Below are positions 34,806 through 41,684 of a stretch of DNA of 55,092 bases, one piece after another. The notes under the pieces are model-generated. The model did not search any database. It had not been told where the DNA came from and saw only the letters and a list, made by a program, of their open reading frames with translations. The DNA comes from WFTC01 sp047635955 (GTDB taxonomy: Bacteria; Patescibacteriota; Gracilibacteria; UBA1369; 2-02-FULL-48-14). Each line of letters begins with the position of its first letter. Within the stretch, counting starts at the first letter, position 1. The position numbers and the translations under genes were made by a program. The stretch covers positions 1-55,092 of the forward strand of contig JBLIGW010000001.1 of the NCBI GenBank assembly GCA_047635955.1, written 5' to 3'.

Positions 34806-35888
34806 CTAGTAAACTAGTGTATTAGAACTAAAGTTTGAGTTAGAAACATCTCCTACCCAATGGGCATCTATGTTTGTATCATTCCAAAGAAATCCAGTTT
34901 TAGACGTACCAGTTGGTGAGAAATGCCCCAGATCAATAGTAGCTGTGAGCATGTCATCCTCACCTGCATCTACATCCATAAGGCTAGTAGTATCAAGCAC
35001 AATAGATAGTGATTCTGTATCACCACCACTCACTGCAAAACTTGAACTTGGAATCAGTCGAACATGTGCCTCATCTGCATCAGAAACAACAAGCAAACCT
35101 GTGGCAACAGTAGTACCTCCGTTTTTGAGGTAAACCGTATCTCCATCAGCAGCAAGATTGAAGTCTCCATCCGAAGCGAAGTCTACAGTCAAGATAACAA
35201 GATCAACATCTTCACTATCATGAGCAGAAACATTAAAAACGAAAACCTCGTCTGAAGATGAAACCGTTCGTGCTCCACTTGGAGAAGTACTTGAAAGTGC
35301 TAATGTAGGTTTAGATTCAAAAACTTGCATTATTTCTCCAACAGCAGCAACACTTGTTGCTCTTCCTGTATCCCCGGTGTTTTGGTTCACCGCATCTGTT
35401 GCTTTAAGAGTAACAGCAAAACGGTCACCTGGAGTGGCTCCATCAGCAACACCGCTCAAATCAACATAAACCGTCACCTTGGCGTCATCAGCTCCAGCAA
35501 CAAATACATCAAGCCCTGAAAATGAGGCGACACCTGAACTAAGAAAATATCCAGTTTTAGTTTCAAGATCACCATCAGAATTTTCATATTCAAGGTGAGC
35601 AGCAGAAATATTATTCGCTACATCGGCCTTAATTGAAAGATCCATATCTTCAACAATATAATCATCCGTATCTGAAGTAAGCTTAAATACTGCTACTTCT
35701 TGATTCTCTTGGTCTAAGACTAGAATGTCACTACTAGGGGTACTAGCATCAATTGTTAGCTCTAGATCAGAAAGTCCAGAACTCCAACCACCGAAGCTTC
35801 CTTGCATTAAACTTCCACTACCAAAGACGTAAGCTCCTCCAAGTAAGACAGCTACAGCCGCCCCTCCAATAAGTAATTTTTTGTTCAT
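34806..35888 (-). CDS. secreted beta-rich cell-surface protein, 360 aa
   Basis: An N-terminal signal/anchor (~4-23: L-L-I-G-G-A-A-V-A-V-L-L-G-G) is followed by Ser/Thr/Asp/Gly-rich strands in two similar halves (~40-160 and ~190-330), each with a D-L-x-I/V-L-T and V-Y-L-K/V-Y-V-D pattern. The protein is very acidic, which can mean calcium binding or an S-layer-like surface. No catalytic residues or known domain recognised. It has the strongest promoter of the area (TTGCCA-17-TATAAT) and a terminator at its end, as expected for an abundant surface protein. Confidence 0.8.
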   Translation of the reverse strand: MNKKLLIGGAAVAVLLGGAYVFGSGSLMQGSFGGWSSGLSDLELTIDASTPSSDILVLDQENQEVAVFKLTSDTDDYIVEDMDLSIKADVANNISAAHLEYENSDGDLETKTGYFLSSGVASFSGLDVFVAGADDAKVTVYVDLSGVADGATPGDRFAVTLKATDAVNQNTGDTGRATSVAAVGEIMQVFESKPTLALSSTSPSGARTVSSSDEVFVFNVSAHDSEDVDLVILTVDFASDGDFNLAADGDTVYLKNGGTTVATGLLVVSDADEAHVRLIPSSSFAVSGGDTESLSIVLDTTSLMDVDAGEDDMLTATIDLGHFSPTGTSKTGFLWNDTNIDAHWVGDVSNSNFSSNTLVY

Positions 35889-35923
35889 TTTTATATTTTG
35901 TTAAGATTTAGAACAATCTAAAT

Positions 35924-35952
35924 ATTATACAGTAAATTCACTATAATGGCAA
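35924..35952 (-). promoter_or_regulatory. strong promoter of the surface protein gene
   Basis: Minus strand TTGCCA (35947-35952), 17-nt spacer, TATAAT (35924-35929); ATG at 35888. Confidence 0.75.
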
Positions 35953-36011
35953 TAGTCGCCTCAGGGGGTACATCCCTCCGTACTGTGCACCTCTACACAA
36001 AACGGCCAATC

Positions 36012-36037
36012 AAAAAAACACCCGATGGGCATTTTTT
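36012..36037 (-). terminator. terminator of tRNA-Glu(CTC)
   Basis: Minus strand A6-T-G-CCC / GGG-T-G-T6 stem with two G-T pairs and 3-nt loop, then T-run. It begins five bases after the tRNA CCA. Confidence 0.75.
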
Positions 36038-36041
36038 GAAT

Positions 36042-36116
36042 TGGTGATCCCAAGGAGAATCGAACTCCTATTTCCAGGATGAGAACCTGGTGTCCTAACC
36101 GTTAGACGATGGGACC
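36042..36116 (-). tRNA. tRNA-Glu (anticodon CTC)
   Basis: Minus-strand cloverleaf with a 7-bp acceptor stem (GGTCCCA with TGGGATC, one G-T pair). The anticodon stem is CCAGG/CCTGG with loop TTCTCAT (anticodon CTC), and the T-arm is GGAGTTCGATTCTCC. Discriminator A; the CCA end is encoded. Decodes GAG. Confidence 0.95.
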
Positions 36117-36127
36117 ATCAGAAAGAA

Positions 36128-36155
36128 TGTATAGCCTTTTGAAGAAGGCGACAAA
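36128..36155 (-). promoter_or_regulatory. probable promoter of tRNA-Glu(CTC)
   Basis: Minus strand TTTGTC (36150-36155), 16-nt spacer, TATACA (36128-36133), 11 bases before the tRNA 5' end. The sequence AGAATGTATAG around the -10 recurs at 36271-36281 ahead of the broken middle unit. Confidence 0.45.
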
Positions 36156-36156
36156 T

Positions 36157-36181
36157 AAAAAAATACCCGATGGGCATTTTT
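36157..36181 (-). terminator. second copy of the tRNA-Glu terminator
   Basis: Nearly the same ACCCGATGGGC hairpin as at 36012-36037, with flanking A/T runs (T7 on the minus strand). It sits five bases after the CCA-like end of a truncated tRNA-Glu. Confidence 0.75.
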
Positions 36182-36186
36182 CTAAA

Positions 36187-36205
36187 TGGTGATCTCACGG
36201 AGAAT
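36187..36205 (-). pseudogene. truncated tRNA-Glu 3' end (19 nt)
   Basis: Identical over 19 bases to the 3' end of tRNA-Glu(TTC) at 36422-36440 (CCA end, acceptor 3' strand and half of the T-stem), then sharply diverges; there is no acceptor 5' strand upstream. Together with its own terminator and the promoter-like AGAATGTATAG at 36271-36281 it looks like a third tRNA-Glu unit whose body was lost or replaced by other sequence, including a CAGACG/CGTCTG hairpin. A small tRNA-derived RNA or an attachment-site scar are alternatives. Confidence 0.65.
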
Positions 36206-36263
36206 ATTCAGACGCGCTTTGCACGTCTGTTTTACTGATGTCGTCATTCGGTCATGTGAAAGC

Positions 36264-36306
36264 CACTAATAGAATGTATAGATTCTACATACACATACTA
36301 TTAGTG
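36264..36306. repeat. inverted repeat of 9 bp in the intergenic stretch
   Basis: CACTAATAG (36264-36272) and CTATTAGTG (36298-36306) are a perfect inverted pair; ATGTA/TACAT lies inside. It overlaps the -10-like TATACA (36275-36280, minus) of the broken tRNA unit. Confidence 0.6.
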
Positions 36307-36389
36307 ATAAAAAGTGTTGGCTCTCCCGCGACTCTCACTCTTAATCAGCATCGAACTAAAGTTCGAAGTTTCTTTCAGAAACACACCAA

Positions 36390-36413
36390 AACAAAAACCA
36401 CCCTTCAGGTGGC
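36390..36413 (-). terminator. terminator of tRNA-Glu(TTC)
   Basis: Minus strand CCACC/GGTGG stem (36398-36402 with 36408-36412), 5-nt loop, then TTTTTGTTTT. Confidence 0.7.
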
Positions 36414-36421
36414 CTTAATTT

Positions 36422-36496
36422 TGGTGATCTCACGGAGAATCGAACTCCGATTTCCAGGATGAAAACCTGGTGTCCTAACCGTTAGACGATGAGACC
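36422..36496 (-). tRNA. tRNA-Glu (anticodon TTC)
   Basis: Minus-strand cloverleaf with acceptor GGTCTCA/TGAGATC. The anticodon stem is CCAGG/CCTGG with loop TTTTCAT (anticodon TTC); the T-arm is GGAGTTCGATTCTCC. CCA encoded. Differs from the CTC gene in only a few positions, so the two are a tandem duplication. Decodes GAA/GAG. Confidence 0.96.
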
Positions 36497-36525
36497 AAAT
36501 ATCTTGCTCAATTAAAAGCATATGC

Positions 36526-36553
36526 AGTATATGTTTTGAACTTTCAAAGTCAA
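36526..36553 (-). promoter_or_regulatory. promoter of tRNA-Glu(TTC)
   Basis: Minus strand TTGACT (36548-36553), 16-nt spacer, TATACT (36526-36531), about 30 bases before the tRNA 5' end. Confidence 0.7.
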
Positions 36554-36660
36554 GCTTGATTTACCACAAATAACAGTCATTAAGCATCAAAAAACAGCCA
36601 TTTAAGCCTAAAATAAGACAAAAAAATGATTTTTCCAAGCGAAATTTCAGAGTCATTTAA

Positions 36661-36676
36661 CAGGTTACTTAACCTG
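36661..36676. promoter_or_regulatory. operator-like palindrome upstream of the 66-aa gene
   Basis: CAGGTTA-CT-TAACCTG, a perfect 7-bp dyad with a 2-nt spacer, 40 bases upstream of the -35. A second dyad, CAAGGG/CCCTTG (36702-36718), touches the -35 (36716-36721). Both suit a dimeric repressor or activator; no regulator is identified. The rest of 36554-36660 is A/T rich with nothing else recognisable. Confidence 0.4.
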
Positions 36677-36715
36677 AAGAGGGCAATAATTTAGAATTTC
36701 GCAAGGGCAAGCCCC

Positions 36716-36745
36716 TTGTCCAACCTGATAAGTGCTGCATATACT
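36716..36745 (+). promoter_or_regulatory. promoter of the 66-aa gene
   Basis: TTGTCC (36716-36721), 18-nt spacer, TATACT (36740-36745); ATG at 36778. Confidence 0.55.
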
Positions 36746-36777
36746 CTGTAATAGATTTATCCCTAATCCACTTACAT

Positions 36778-36978
36778 ATGGCTTACGAAGTAACCAACAG
36801 TAAAGGACAAAAATACTTTCTTCACGGAAAGATGGTGACTCTCCGAGGAGGTCGTCAACAACAAATCTACTACTTCGCTCGCGAAGAGAAGCCAGAAGTA
36901 CTTGGTGACCTTCCAGAAGGTTACGAAGTTACTGAAAACAAACGTACTGGTCTTCCAATGCTTCGAAAGCAACGTTAG
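36778..36978 (+). CDS. small conserved CPR-type protein, 66 aa
   Basis: Begins M-A-Y-E-V-T-N-S-K-G-Q-K-Y-F-L, followed by V-T-L-R-G-G-R-Q-Q-Q-I-Y-Y-F-A-R (~20-35) and a basic K-R-T-G-L-P-M-L-R-K end. I recognise this pattern as a small protein common in Patescibacteria genomes; its function is unknown. The short beta hairpins and basic residues would suit an RNA or ribosome-associated role, but this is inference. It has its own promoter, possible operators and a strong terminator. Confidence 0.85.
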   Translation: MAYEVTNSKGQKYFLHGKMVTLRGGRQQQIYYFAREEKPEVLGDLPEGYEVTENKRTGLPMLRKQR

Positions 36979-36992
36979 TCTGAGTTTGTTTC

Positions 36993-37022
36993 AAAAAAGC
37001 CCATCTCATGATGGGCTTTTTT
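36993..37022 (+). terminator. intrinsic terminator, bidirectional
   Basis: 13-bp perfect stem (36993-37005 with 37010-37022), 4-nt loop, A6/T6 flanks; serves the 66-aa gene and the opposing membrane protein gene. Confidence 0.9.
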
Positions 37023-37033
37023 ATTTGTCTAAA

Positions 37034-37429
37034 TTATTGAGTCAATTCAGTAACACTTTGAACAGCTGTTGTTGCATCACTGCCAAGGAATACGTACAAA
37101 AGTACAACTACTGAAACGATCACAATCATCCACAACAAAGAATAAAGCATGATTTGAAAACCAGTCATGTGGCTCTTCTTATCTTTTGCATAGAAAAGTG
37201 GGAATCCGAATAGAAGCAATCCTTGAACGGCAGCGAATACTGTGAACATAAAGGCGAGAAGAAAAAAGTCTAAATGGAACACTCCATTCAAATTTAGCCA
37301 AGCACCTAACCTAGGAAAACAATAAGTAATCACTGCGGTTGAAAGCAAAGAGATCACAGCCAAAGTAAAACCAATCGTTGAAGATTGTTTATGACTTAAT
37401 GTTTTGTGTCGTCGGAAGAGGAAAACCAT
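37034..37429 (-). CDS. hypothetical membrane protein, 131 aa
   Basis: Three TM segments (~18-38, ~52-76, ~92-114) with a basic cytoplasmic N-terminus. No family recognised. It is divergent from the methyltransferase at 37543, with 113 bases between; no clear promoter beyond a TATCTC just before the ATG. Confidence 0.65.
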   Translation of the reverse strand: MVFLFRRHKTLSHKQSSTIGFTLAVISLLSTAVITYCFPRLGAWLNLNGVFHLDFFLLAFMFTVFAAVQGLLLFGFPLFYAKDKKSHMTGFQIMLYSLLWMIVIVSVVVLLYVFLGSDATTAVQSVTELTQ

Positions 37430-37542
37430 GTGTGGAGATAGTTAATAATATAAGGAACGCCAAGTATGACGAAAGCAAAAAGAATGAGATATGTCATGGC
37501 GTGGTGTTTACTGTATCCTAACCCCGACCTTAACGCTGCGCA

Positions 37543-38211
37543 ATGAATATTCTCGACCTTTTTATAGAGTTCCTAAAAGCTCCCTTTCAATTTGGACTTT
37601 TAGAGCTGTTTTTAATGTTCATTATCGCTATCCCTACTATTTATGCAATGGTGTCCGGTGCTCCTTTTGTACCAACACCAATGAACCAAGTGAATCGTAT
37701 GCTTGGAGCCGTTGAGTTAAAGAAAGGAATGACTCTTTATGATCTTGGTGCTGGAGATGGCCGATTAGTTTATAAAGCGAATAAAAACTTTGGCGTAAAA
37801 TCAATTGGCTACGAGTTCTCCCCTTTTGTGTGGATGTGGTCTAAATTGCTTCAATCCTTTTTCTGGAAAAGTGATGCAGAGCTTCGTTATGGAAATTTCT
37901 GGAAAAAAGATCTCACTGATGCGGATGTAATTGTTTGTTACCTACTACCAGGAAGCATGAAGAAAATGTACGAAGAGGTTTTTCCAAAACTAAGCCCAGG
38001 AACACTCATTGTTTCTCATGCTTTTTCAATCCCAGACATGAAGCCAATAAAAACTTTAGCTCGCCTTCCCGAAAAAAGGCTCGGACCAGTTCGTGTTTAT
38101 AAAATCGAAAAGAAATCCAAAGTAAAAGCAGATTCAAAAGCAAAAAACCAGAAAGGGACAAAGAAAGCGGCACATCAATCCAAGAAAAAGAAGAAATCCA
38201 AATCGCAATAA
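37543..38211 (+). CDS. membrane-anchored FAM173-like SAM methyltransferase
   Basis: 222 aa. N-terminal TM (~18-38), the G-A-P-F-V-P-T-P linker, then a class I methyltransferase core: Y-D-L-G-A-G-D-G-R-L (~66-75, SAM motif I), S-I-G-Y-E-F-S-P (~87, motif II), D-V-I-V-C-Y-L-L-P (~127) and P-G-T-L-I-V-S-H-A-F (~152). The linker and core are those of FAM173/ATPSC-KMT-type protein lysine methyltransferases. The last ~35 residues are a Lys/Ser-rich tail (K-K-K-K-K-S-K) that looks like an extension. The last 206 bases are antisense to comEC coding sequence. Confidence 0.85.
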   Translation: MNILDLFIEFLKAPFQFGLLELFLMFIIAIPTIYAMVSGAPFVPTPMNQVNRMLGAVELKKGMTLYDLGAGDGRLVYKANKNFGVKSIGYEFSPFVWMWSKLLQSFFWKSDAELRYGNFWKKDLTDADVIVCYLLPGSMKKMYEEVFPKLSPGTLIVSHAFSIPDMKPIKTLARLPEKRLGPVRVYKIEKKSKVKADSKAKNQKGTKKAAHQSKKKKKSKSQ

Positions 38212-39481
38212 GTTCCACGGCTCGTAAATTCACCCATGCCAACAAACTCATTGGCTGACCAAAAACAATGGAGAGCGCTCCAAAGAACATTGCCGGAGCC
38301 AAGAAAGGAGCCGCCAGCACATTAGCAATCGGCGAAACCCAAGACAGACGACCAAAGTGTAATAAGATCAATGGCACGGTGGCTATTTGTGCTGCCATCG
38401 TTAAAACGAAAGCCTCCCTCAACACATTGATTTTTTCAGCCTTTGGAATCAAGTTCTCAAGCATCGGCACAAAAACTAAAAGCCCCATGGTTGAAGCAAA
38501 AGAAAGTTGAAAGCCCGCGTCATACAAAAGAATATAAGGATTAAAGAGAACCATAATCACCGCACTCCATAACAGGCCAAAGAACACCTGGCTCTTTCTA
38601 CCTGAAAACAAAGCCCACAAAGTAAGGGTCCCCATTATTCCAGCTCGAACCACAGCGGCACTCGCTCCGACTAAAACCACAAACAGAACAATCGCAATGC
38701 TTGTAACCACCACGCGCTTCTTAAGAGAAAGAAAGGAGAAAGCAAGAAAGATTCCCGCAATGATCAAACTAATATTATAGCCAGAAATCGCAACAATATG
38801 CGTGAGACCCACTCGTTGAAAAGCCAATGACAATTCGGCTGGCATCCCCTTGCGGCTTCCCAAAAGCAAACCCGCAACAAAACTAGCTTCAGGCTCCATA
38901 TAAAGTTTATTAAGTCGCTGTTCCATCCAGCCTTTAAATGAATAAAGACTTCCACGAATTGATGGAGGCCCACGAGCCAAGAGAGTCACGCCTGCCCTAT
39001 TCATGGTCAACCACACTCGATAACGAGCCAGATAAGCCGCATAATCAAAACCTTCTATGTCATCCGAAGGTCGATCTAAAACGCCATCTAACTGAACCGT
39101 ATCTCCATAATAGAAATCTTGATACTGAGAGAGTTTGACCAAAACTCGGCCATAATCCGTAAGCACCGTTATCTTTTGGTGATCCTGCCTTTTATCAATT
39201 TCTTCCACAATTTCACCAGAGATTTGCACAAACTCCCCCACCGGTGCAGGAATAATTTGAGTTTCATATAGGTTCACACGCCACAATCCCAATAAAAAAC
39301 TAGCGAGAAGCAAAGCCAGTTTCCACCGCCTAAAAAAAATCAATCCAAGCAGCAAAAACCCCATCCAGACCTGCAAAACCCACCCTGAAGCCACGGCAAG
39401 AAAGAAAGAAATGGCGGTCAACAAAGGCAAAGTCATAAATCCAAAATAGAGGAAAAAACCTGACATTTTCCTGAAAAACAT
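38006..39481 (-). CDS. comEC: ComEC/Rec2-type DNA uptake channel
   Basis: 491 aa. Polytopic membrane protein that passes single-stranded DNA in natural transformation. Order: N-terminal TMs (~10-60), an OB-fold/DUF4131-like domain (~75-170: S-G-E-I-V-E-E, R-V-L-V-K-L-S-Q, G-D-T-V-Q-L-D-G), then the Competence domain (~190-470) with L-L-G-S-R-K-G-M-P, T-H-I-V-A-I-S-G-Y-N-I-S-L, A-A-V-V-R-A-G-I-M-G and P-F-L-A-P-A. No metallo-beta-lactamase C-terminal domain. The C-terminal ~68 residues, including the last TM, are read antisense to the methyltransferase tail (206-bp overlap). It starts 15 bases from the divergent LCP gene. Confidence 0.93.
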   Translation of the reverse strand: MFFRKMSGFFLYFGFMTLPLLTAISFFLAVASGWVLQVWMGFLLLGLIFFRRWKLALLLASFLLGLWRVNLYETQIIPAPVGEFVQISGEIVEEIDKRQDHQKITVLTDYGRVLVKLSQYQDFYYGDTVQLDGVLDRPSDDIEGFDYAAYLARYRVWLTMNRAGVTLLARGPPSIRGSLYSFKGWMEQRLNKLYMEPEASFVAGLLLGSRKGMPAELSLAFQRVGLTHIVAISGYNISLIIAGIFLAFSFLSLKKRVVVTSIAIVLFVVLVGASAAVVRAGIMGTLTLWALFSGRKSQVFFGLLWSAVIMVLFNPYILLYDAGFQLSFASTMGLLVFVPMLENLIPKAEKINVLREAFVLTMAAQIATVPLILLHFGRLSWVSPIANVLAAPFLAPAMFFGALSIVFGQPMSLLAWVNLRAVELIAIWISSFSWIDVPLSLSLSGFLLLNLLLLWISFRFYKHELVRAFFREGELKFLLASCLGLKKHEKQ

Positions 39482-39487
39482 TACAAT
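39460..39487 (+). promoter_or_regulatory. near-leaderless promoter of the LCP gene
   Basis: CTGACA (39460-39465), 16-nt spacer, TACAAT (39482-39487), nine bases, ATG at 39497; overlaps the first codons of comEC. Confidence 0.5.
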
Positions 39488-39496
39488 GGATAAGCT

Positions 39497-40927
39497 ATGA
39501 ATGGATTCTATAAAAAATCAATCAGACCCAGTTCACGTACTGTGAAGAAATGGGAAAAGAAAGCGAGCCGATGGGTAAAAGGACATGTGATCCTAACCAT
39601 CATTATCGTGATTCTTGGCGGCTTCACTCTGAAAGGAGTTATGGGTGCCATTCGTATGGGTGAACCTTTTTCAGTTAAACAAATTATAATTTCTGCCGTG
39701 ACCAACGGTATTGAAACTGATGCTTATGGTCACACCAATATTCTCATATTAGGGGTCGGAGGTGAAGGACACGATGGAGCAAACCTGACGGACACCATGA
39801 TTGTTGCGTCAATTGACCATAAGAACAACCTTGTTCCCATGCTCTCTATTCCACGAGACATGTTTGTAGAAAATGAAACGGTAGGATGGGGATCTCGACT
39901 AAATGGCGTTTATCAATTTGTATTAGAAAGTTCCGGTAGTCACGAAATCGCCATGGGTGAACTTCAAGGTGAAATCGAGGAAATACTTGGGATAGACATT
40001 CAGTACTACGCCATGGTGGACTTCCAAGGTTTTGAAGATATTGTTGATGCCGTCGGTGGAATTGATATTGATTTAGAAACCGCTCTGGATGACCCGTTTT
40101 ACCCTGCACCAGATGGAAGTGGGATAGATTTTGAACCCCTTTATATTCCTGCAGGACCTCAAGAGCTTGATGGGAAAACCGCACTCAAATACGTTCGAAG
40201 CCGTAAAACCACTTCTGACTTTGATAGAGCCCTACGACAACAAGAAGTCATCACAGCAATTAAAGACAAAGCCCTCAGCCTTGGATTCCTTTTGAATCCT
40301 GCTAAAATAAGCAACACCTTCACGGCTATTTCTGAAAATTTCACCACCAACCTAACGGTAAATGAGATTTTGAATTTAGCCAGTCTCGCCGGAGACATAA
40401 CTTCTGACTCTTTGGTTTCTGAAGTAGTAAATGACCTCGCTTACGAAACCGCTGGATTTCTCTACACGCCTCCCCGTGAAGAATACAATGGAGCCTTTGT
40501 TCTGATCCCTTACGCGAAAACTTACGAAGAACTTCATCTCTTTGCTCAGCTCTTTTTCTACCATCCTGACATCTATCAAAATCAAACTAAGATTGAAGTA
40601 CTCAATGGAACCTCTACTGCTAGTTTAGCTGGCCTAAGCAAAATGTATTTACATCGCTATGGGTTCAATGTGACAGCTTATGGGAATGCCTATGAGAAAG
40701 ATAAAACAGACACCATGATTTACGTTCTCAACGAAGAAGCGCTTGAAGACGATGAAACGCTAAACCTACTCCCTAGCCTAACTTTTGGAGAAATTAGCTA
40801 CGACGTTCCTACCGAATATTTACCTGAAAACTGGGACAGCGACGCGGATATCATTATCGAGCTCGGTGAAGACTTCGCCGATTATTACGACGAACACGAG
40901 GAACTATTTTATATTGGGTTTTATTAA
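39497..40927 (+). CDS. LytR-CpsA-Psr (LCP) wall glycopolymer ligase with LytR_C tail
   Basis: 476 aa. Basic cytoplasmic N-terminus, TM (~30-52), LCP domain (~75-290): I-L-I-L-G-V-G-G-E-G, T-D-T-M-I-V-A-S-I-D (~95, Mg/phosphate site), L-S-I-P-R-D (~115), Y-V-R-S-R-K-T-T-S-D-F-D-R-A-L-R-Q-Q (Arg-rich lipid-pyrophosphate site) and G-G-I-D-I-D. A LytR_C-like domain follows (~365-430: I-E-V-L-N-G-T-S-T-A-S-L-A). LCP enzymes transfer undecaprenyl-linked glycopolymers onto peptidoglycan; the lipid-linked sugar could come from the transferase at 1533. It leads a wall cluster with the carboxypeptidase and mraY. Confidence 0.95.
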   Translation: MNGFYKKSIRPSSRTVKKWEKKASRWVKGHVILTIIIVILGGFTLKGVMGAIRMGEPFSVKQIIISAVTNGIETDAYGHTNILILGVGGEGHDGANLTDTMIVASIDHKNNLVPMLSIPRDMFVENETVGWGSRLNGVYQFVLESSGSHEIAMGELQGEIEEILGIDIQYYAMVDFQGFEDIVDAVGGIDIDLETALDDPFYPAPDGSGIDFEPLYIPAGPQELDGKTALKYVRSRKTTSDFDRALRQQEVITAIKDKALSLGFLLNPAKISNTFTAISENFTTNLTVNEILNLASLAGDITSDSLVSEVVNDLAYETAGFLYTPPREEYNGAFVLIPYAKTYEELHLFAQLFFYHPDIYQNQTKIEVLNGTSTASLAGLSKMYLHRYGFNVTAYGNAYEKDKTDTMIYVLNEEALEDDETLNLLPSLTFGEISYDVPTEYLPENWDSDADIIIELGEDFADYYDEHEELFYIGFY

Positions 40928-40937
40928 ACCCATTCTA

Positions 40938-40965
40938 TTGCAATTTCTTGACAAAATGGTATAAG
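40938..40965 (+). promoter_or_regulatory. near-leaderless promoter of the pseudouridine synthase
   Basis: TTGCAA (40938-40943), 16-nt spacer, TATAAG (40960-40965), eight bases, ATG at 40974. This makes the TTG at 40968 an unlikely start. Confidence 0.45.
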
Positions 40966-40973
40966 GATTGCAC

Positions 40974-41684
40974 ATGAATACTACAAGACTAAACAAAGCG
41001 ATTGCCGATTCAGGCCTGTGCTCTCGGCGAAAAGCCGATGAGTTCATCAAACAAGGCCTAGTAAAGGTGAATGGGAAGCTCCCTAAAATGGGTCAAAAAG
41101 TGCTTTCAACAGATAAAATCACCGTAAAAGATAAAAAACTAAAGCAGTTTGATGAAATGAGCATCATGCTTCATAAACCTGCAGGACTCATCACTTCAAA
41201 AGGAGATCCTCATAATAAGAACACGGTGATGTCCATACTTCCCAACAATATGCGTCATCTAAAACCTGCTGGCCGACTAGATAAAGACAGTGAAGGACTT
41301 TTGATTCTTTCATCAGATGGGAATTTCATTCAAAAGATCACTCACCCAAAGTTCAAACACACGAAGACTTATGAAATCATAGTGAAAGGATACGTTAAAG
41401 AAGACGAACTTTTCCAACTCACAACAGGAAAACTAAAATTGGACGGCTACGCACTCAACCCAATGAAATTTGAAATAATGGGAACTTTAAAAGGACGCAA
41501 AACACGGATCTCACTTGTACTCACCGAAGGACGCAAGCGACAAATTCGACGGGTTATGGATCACTTGGGCTTCCCTGTGATACTATTGAAACGTACTCAT
41601 ATCGGTACGTTAGATCTCGGTACTTTGCCAATAGGTGAACACCGAGTACTCTCCCCTGCCGAACTTTATAAGGCACTCGCTTAA
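40974..41684 (+). CDS. 16S/23S rRNA pseudouridine synthase (RsuA/RluB/RluF family)
   Basis: 236 aa. N-terminal S4 RNA-binding domain (~3-60: L-N-K-A-I-A-D-S-G-L-C-S-R-R-K-A-D, V-K-V-N-G) and catalytic domain (~65-236) with the catalytic Asp in G-R-L-D-K-D-S-E-G-L (~100-109), Y-E-I (~143) and G-R-K-R-Q-I-R-R (~180s). Isomerises uridine in rRNA; which site cannot be told. The ATG at 40974 is preferred over the upstream TTG. It overlaps the carboxypeptidase gene by one base (TAATG). Confidence 0.93.
   Translation: MNTTRLNKAIADSGLCSRRKADEFIKQGLVKVNGKLPKMGQKVLSTDKITVKDKKLKQFDEMSIMLHKPAGLITSKGDPHNKNTVMSILPNNMRHLKPAGRLDKDSEGLLILSSDGNFIQKITHPKFKHTKTYEIIVKGYVKEDELFQLTTGKLKLDGYALNPMKFEIMGTLKGRKTRISLVLTEGRKRQIRRVMDHLGFPVILLKRTHIGTLDLGTLPIGEHRVLSPAELYKALA

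Noticed and set aside
35941..36011. Another tRNA or small RNA in the GC-richer patch before the tRNA-Glu(CTC) terminator
   Set aside because: Short GTAC/GTAC and AGGG/CCCT pairings exist, but no cloverleaf or terminator supports a gene.
36238..36462. 74-aa plus-strand ORF over the tRNA region
   Set aside because: It runs antisense through the broken tRNA unit and part of tRNA-Glu(TTC) and has no coding signals.
40948..40953. TTGACA just before the pseudouridine synthase gene as -35
   Set aside because: A -10 at the right distance would fall on the start codon region (CACATG); the TTGCAA/TATAAG pair fits better.
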